Positions 62,728 through 64,000 of a stretch of 64,000 nt of DNA are shown here, piece by piece. This stretch comes from Vibrio sp. YMD68 (GTDB lineage Bacteria; Pseudomonadota; Gammaproteobacteria; Enterobacterales; Vibrionaceae). The position numbers were made by a program, and so were the translations under genes. Location of the stretch: positions 372,001-436,000 of the forward strand of contig NZ_CP124613.1 in assembly GCF_029958905.1 (NCBI RefSeq). Reading direction: 5' to 3'. The notes beneath the pieces are model-generated. The model made no database searches, was not told where the DNA came from, and was given only the letters and a program-made list of their open reading frames with translations. Numbering within the stretch: position 1 is the stretch's first letter; every line of letters starts with the position of its first letter.

Positions 62728-63099
62728 ATGAAGTTAATTATTATTGCAATGATATCTATCTTAGCGGGTGTTGCATCAGCGGAACATTTTCATTCTTTTG
62801 TTCTTGGTCTGACGATTTCAACGCTTGCTGTCGGCAGCTGTTACTGGTTCGCATTTCGCACAACGCGCTTTCCTGAACTTGTGTTACTGTTACTTTTCTT
62901 AGGCATGTTTGCTAAGTTGATGGTGACTGTTGTCGGTATTGTATTGAGCGTATCAGCCGAATTGATCACTTCCCCTATGATATTTGCGATGTCTTATTTG
63001 TTTTTCTCTATGGTGGCGACCTATTTATGGTTCAACTATCGAATGAAAAAAACGCCGCATTGGACGACACTTATTTCTCGCTACGCCAATGCTAACTAA
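62728..63099 (+). CDS. Small four-helix membrane protein of unknown function
   Basis: A 123-residue hydrophobic protein with four predicted helices (about residues 1-17, 24-42, 50-74 and 82-104) and a short basic tail (RMKKTPHWTTLISRY). The helix pattern recalls AtpI-like proteins and small transporters, but no specific motif supports a choice. GAGG lies upstream of the ATG. A perfect palindromic terminator follows, so it is a single-gene unit. Confidence 0.65.
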   Translation: MKLIIIAMISILAGVASAEHFHSFVLGLTISTLAVGSCYWFAFRTTRFPELVLLLLFLGMFAKLMVTVVGIVLSVSAELITSPMIFAMSYLFFSMVATYLWFNYRMKKTPHWTTLISRYANAN

Positions 63100-63122
63100 G
63101 CGAGCATAATCAAAATTTTTTC

Positions 63123-63156
63123 AATGACCGATAGCATGCTATCGGTCATTTTGTTT
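63123..63156. terminator. Terminator after the small membrane protein gene
   Basis: AATGACCGATAGCA and TGCTATCGGTCATT form a perfect 14-bp dyad (63123-63150), followed by TTGTTTT. Confidence 0.9.
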
Positions 63157-63292
63157 TAATAGAAAGAAGTTTGGTGCTTTGTTCGCCACTGTGTAACTAA
63201 AATCAAATTTTCGTAAGGATTGGTAAAGCCCTCATTTATCTTCCTTGCTTTTATATATACTCCTAACAACACCTATTTCACTTGGCTAAAAT

Positions 63293-64000
63293 ATGATTAA
63301 TATGGATTTACGATTCGCTGGTGCTTTACTCTTAACCGCTCTTCTCTCACCTTTCACAATAGCGGCACCAACCATCGTGCCCGATGCACCCGTCTTAGGT
63401 GCAAACGGGTATGTGTTGATGGATTACCATACTGGCAAAGTACTGGTTGAAAAAAACGCTCATACCAAGTTAAACCCTGCGAGTTTGACTAAATTAATGA
63501 CCGCGTATGTTGCAGGGCAAGAGATAAAAGCGGGTAACATTGGTAAACACGATCAAGTGGTTATTAGTAAAAATGCCTGGGCAAAAAAGTTTCCTGATTC
63601 ATCAAAAATGTTCATCGAGGTGGGTAAAACCGTCGATATGATGGATCTATACCGTGGCTTAATTGTGCAATCTGGCAATGATGCGAGTGTCGCGATTGCT
63701 GAGCATGTGGCGGGCTCTCAAGATTCTTTTGTTGCACTTATGAATTCATGGGCACAACGTTTAGAGTTAGAGAATACAGCGTTTACTAACCCTCATGGAT
63801 TAGACAGTAATGGTCTCTATTCTACCCCTTATGATATTGCGACCTTGGGTCGTGCCATCATCCGAGATCTACCGAATATTTATCCACTGTATAGTGAGCG
63901 CTCTTTTAAGTTCAACGGTATCACGCAATATAACCGTAATGGCTTGCTGAGAGACCGAAGCATGAATGTTGATGGCATGAAAACGGGTTACACGAGTGGG
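63293..64000 (+). CDS. dacA: D-alanyl-D-alanine carboxypeptidase, PBP5/6 type (cut by window end)
   Basis: The first 236 codons of a penicillin-binding carboxypeptidase that trims the terminal D-Ala from peptidoglycan stem peptides. The signal peptide runs to about residue 25 (LLLTALLSPFTIAAP). All three active-site motifs are visible: S64-L-T-K67, SGN in IVQSGNDAS, and KTG at about 230-232, just before the window ends. PBP5 proteins are near 390 residues, so about 150 are missing on the right. A second in-frame ATG at 63302 is possible. Whether it is DacA, DacC or DacD cannot be settled. Confidence 0.92.
   Translation, partial: MINMDLRFAGALLLTALLSPFTIAAPTIVPDAPVLGANGYVLMDYHTGKVLVEKNAHTKLNPASLTKLMTAYVAGQEIKAGNIGKHDQVVISKNAWAKKFPDSSKMFIEVGKTVDMMDLYRGLIVQSGNDASVAIAEHVAGSQDSFVALMNSWAQRLELENTAFTNPHGLDSNGLYSTPYDIATLGRAIIRDLPNIYPLYSERSFKFNGITQYNRNGLLRDRSMNVDGMKTGYTSG

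Overview
The window reads as Gammaproteobacterial chromosome, most like Vibrio or a close relative and probably the smaller chromosome. The main clues are an OmpU-type porin, a ShyA-type M23 endopeptidase next to a GGDEF/EAL protein, a NorR/flavohemoglobin pair, an ArgP/ArgO pair, several c-di-GMP enzymes, and moderate AT content. I see no rRNA, tRNA, CRISPR array, insertion sequence or phage module. Species assignment is inference.

Layout. 0-5.2 kb: start of an unknown gene, a GNAT acetyltransferase, a MerR-methyltransferase fusion, ArgO/ArgP, a GntR/UTRA regulator and a MAPEG protein. 5.3-12.2 kb: a beta-glucoside uptake operon (LacI regulator, binding protein, two permeases, GH1 beta-glucosidase, ATPase) behind a CRP-like site and a LacI-like operator. 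12.3-15 kb: a second LacI regulator, a 13-unit heptamer array and a succinate-semialdehyde-type dehydrogenase. 15-24.6 kb: signalling and envelope genes (a diguanylate cyclase with a periplasmic Moco-fold partner, a YjiH transporter, the ShyA-like peptidase, a GGDEF/EAL protein, a tandem-domain glutaredoxin). 25-27.9 kb: porin, FAH-family hydrolase, CPT-like kinase.

28.2-36.5 kb: a complete aa3-type cytochrome c oxidase locus with biogenesis genes (subunits II, I and III, Cox11, SURF1, a SCO-like protein, heme A synthase, heme O synthase). One small DUF2909-like gene lies antisense inside it. Next come aroG with a TyrR-like box, and an unusual pair: a soluble protein resembling a chemoreceptor tip, overlapping an ODP-type di-iron metallo-beta-lactamase-fold protein. 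A periplasmic GH13 amylase follows.

43.7-50.4 kb: a seven-gene unit that looks like a dedicated envelope-trafficking machine. It has a periplasmic helical protein, a LolD-like ATPase, an FtsX-type permease, a LolA-like periplasmic protein, a predicted outer-membrane barrel, and a LytS/LytTR two-component pair. This is my best candidate for an undescribed system; the chemoreceptor-tip/ODP pair is second.

50.5-64 kb: CSS-motif EAL phosphodiesterase, Dcu dicarboxylate transporter, a periplasmic binding protein, divergent norR/hmp with readable NorR boxes and a sigma-54 promoter, YaeQ, a cold-shock protein, ArfA with a hairpin spanning its stop codon, a ThrE-type exporter, and a PBP5-like carboxypeptidase cut by the window end. 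Intergenic heptamer tandem arrays of different sequence recur at 13.4, 34.4 and 59.1 kb and are a striking feature of this DNA. Annotation is by reading motifs only; no database search was possible.
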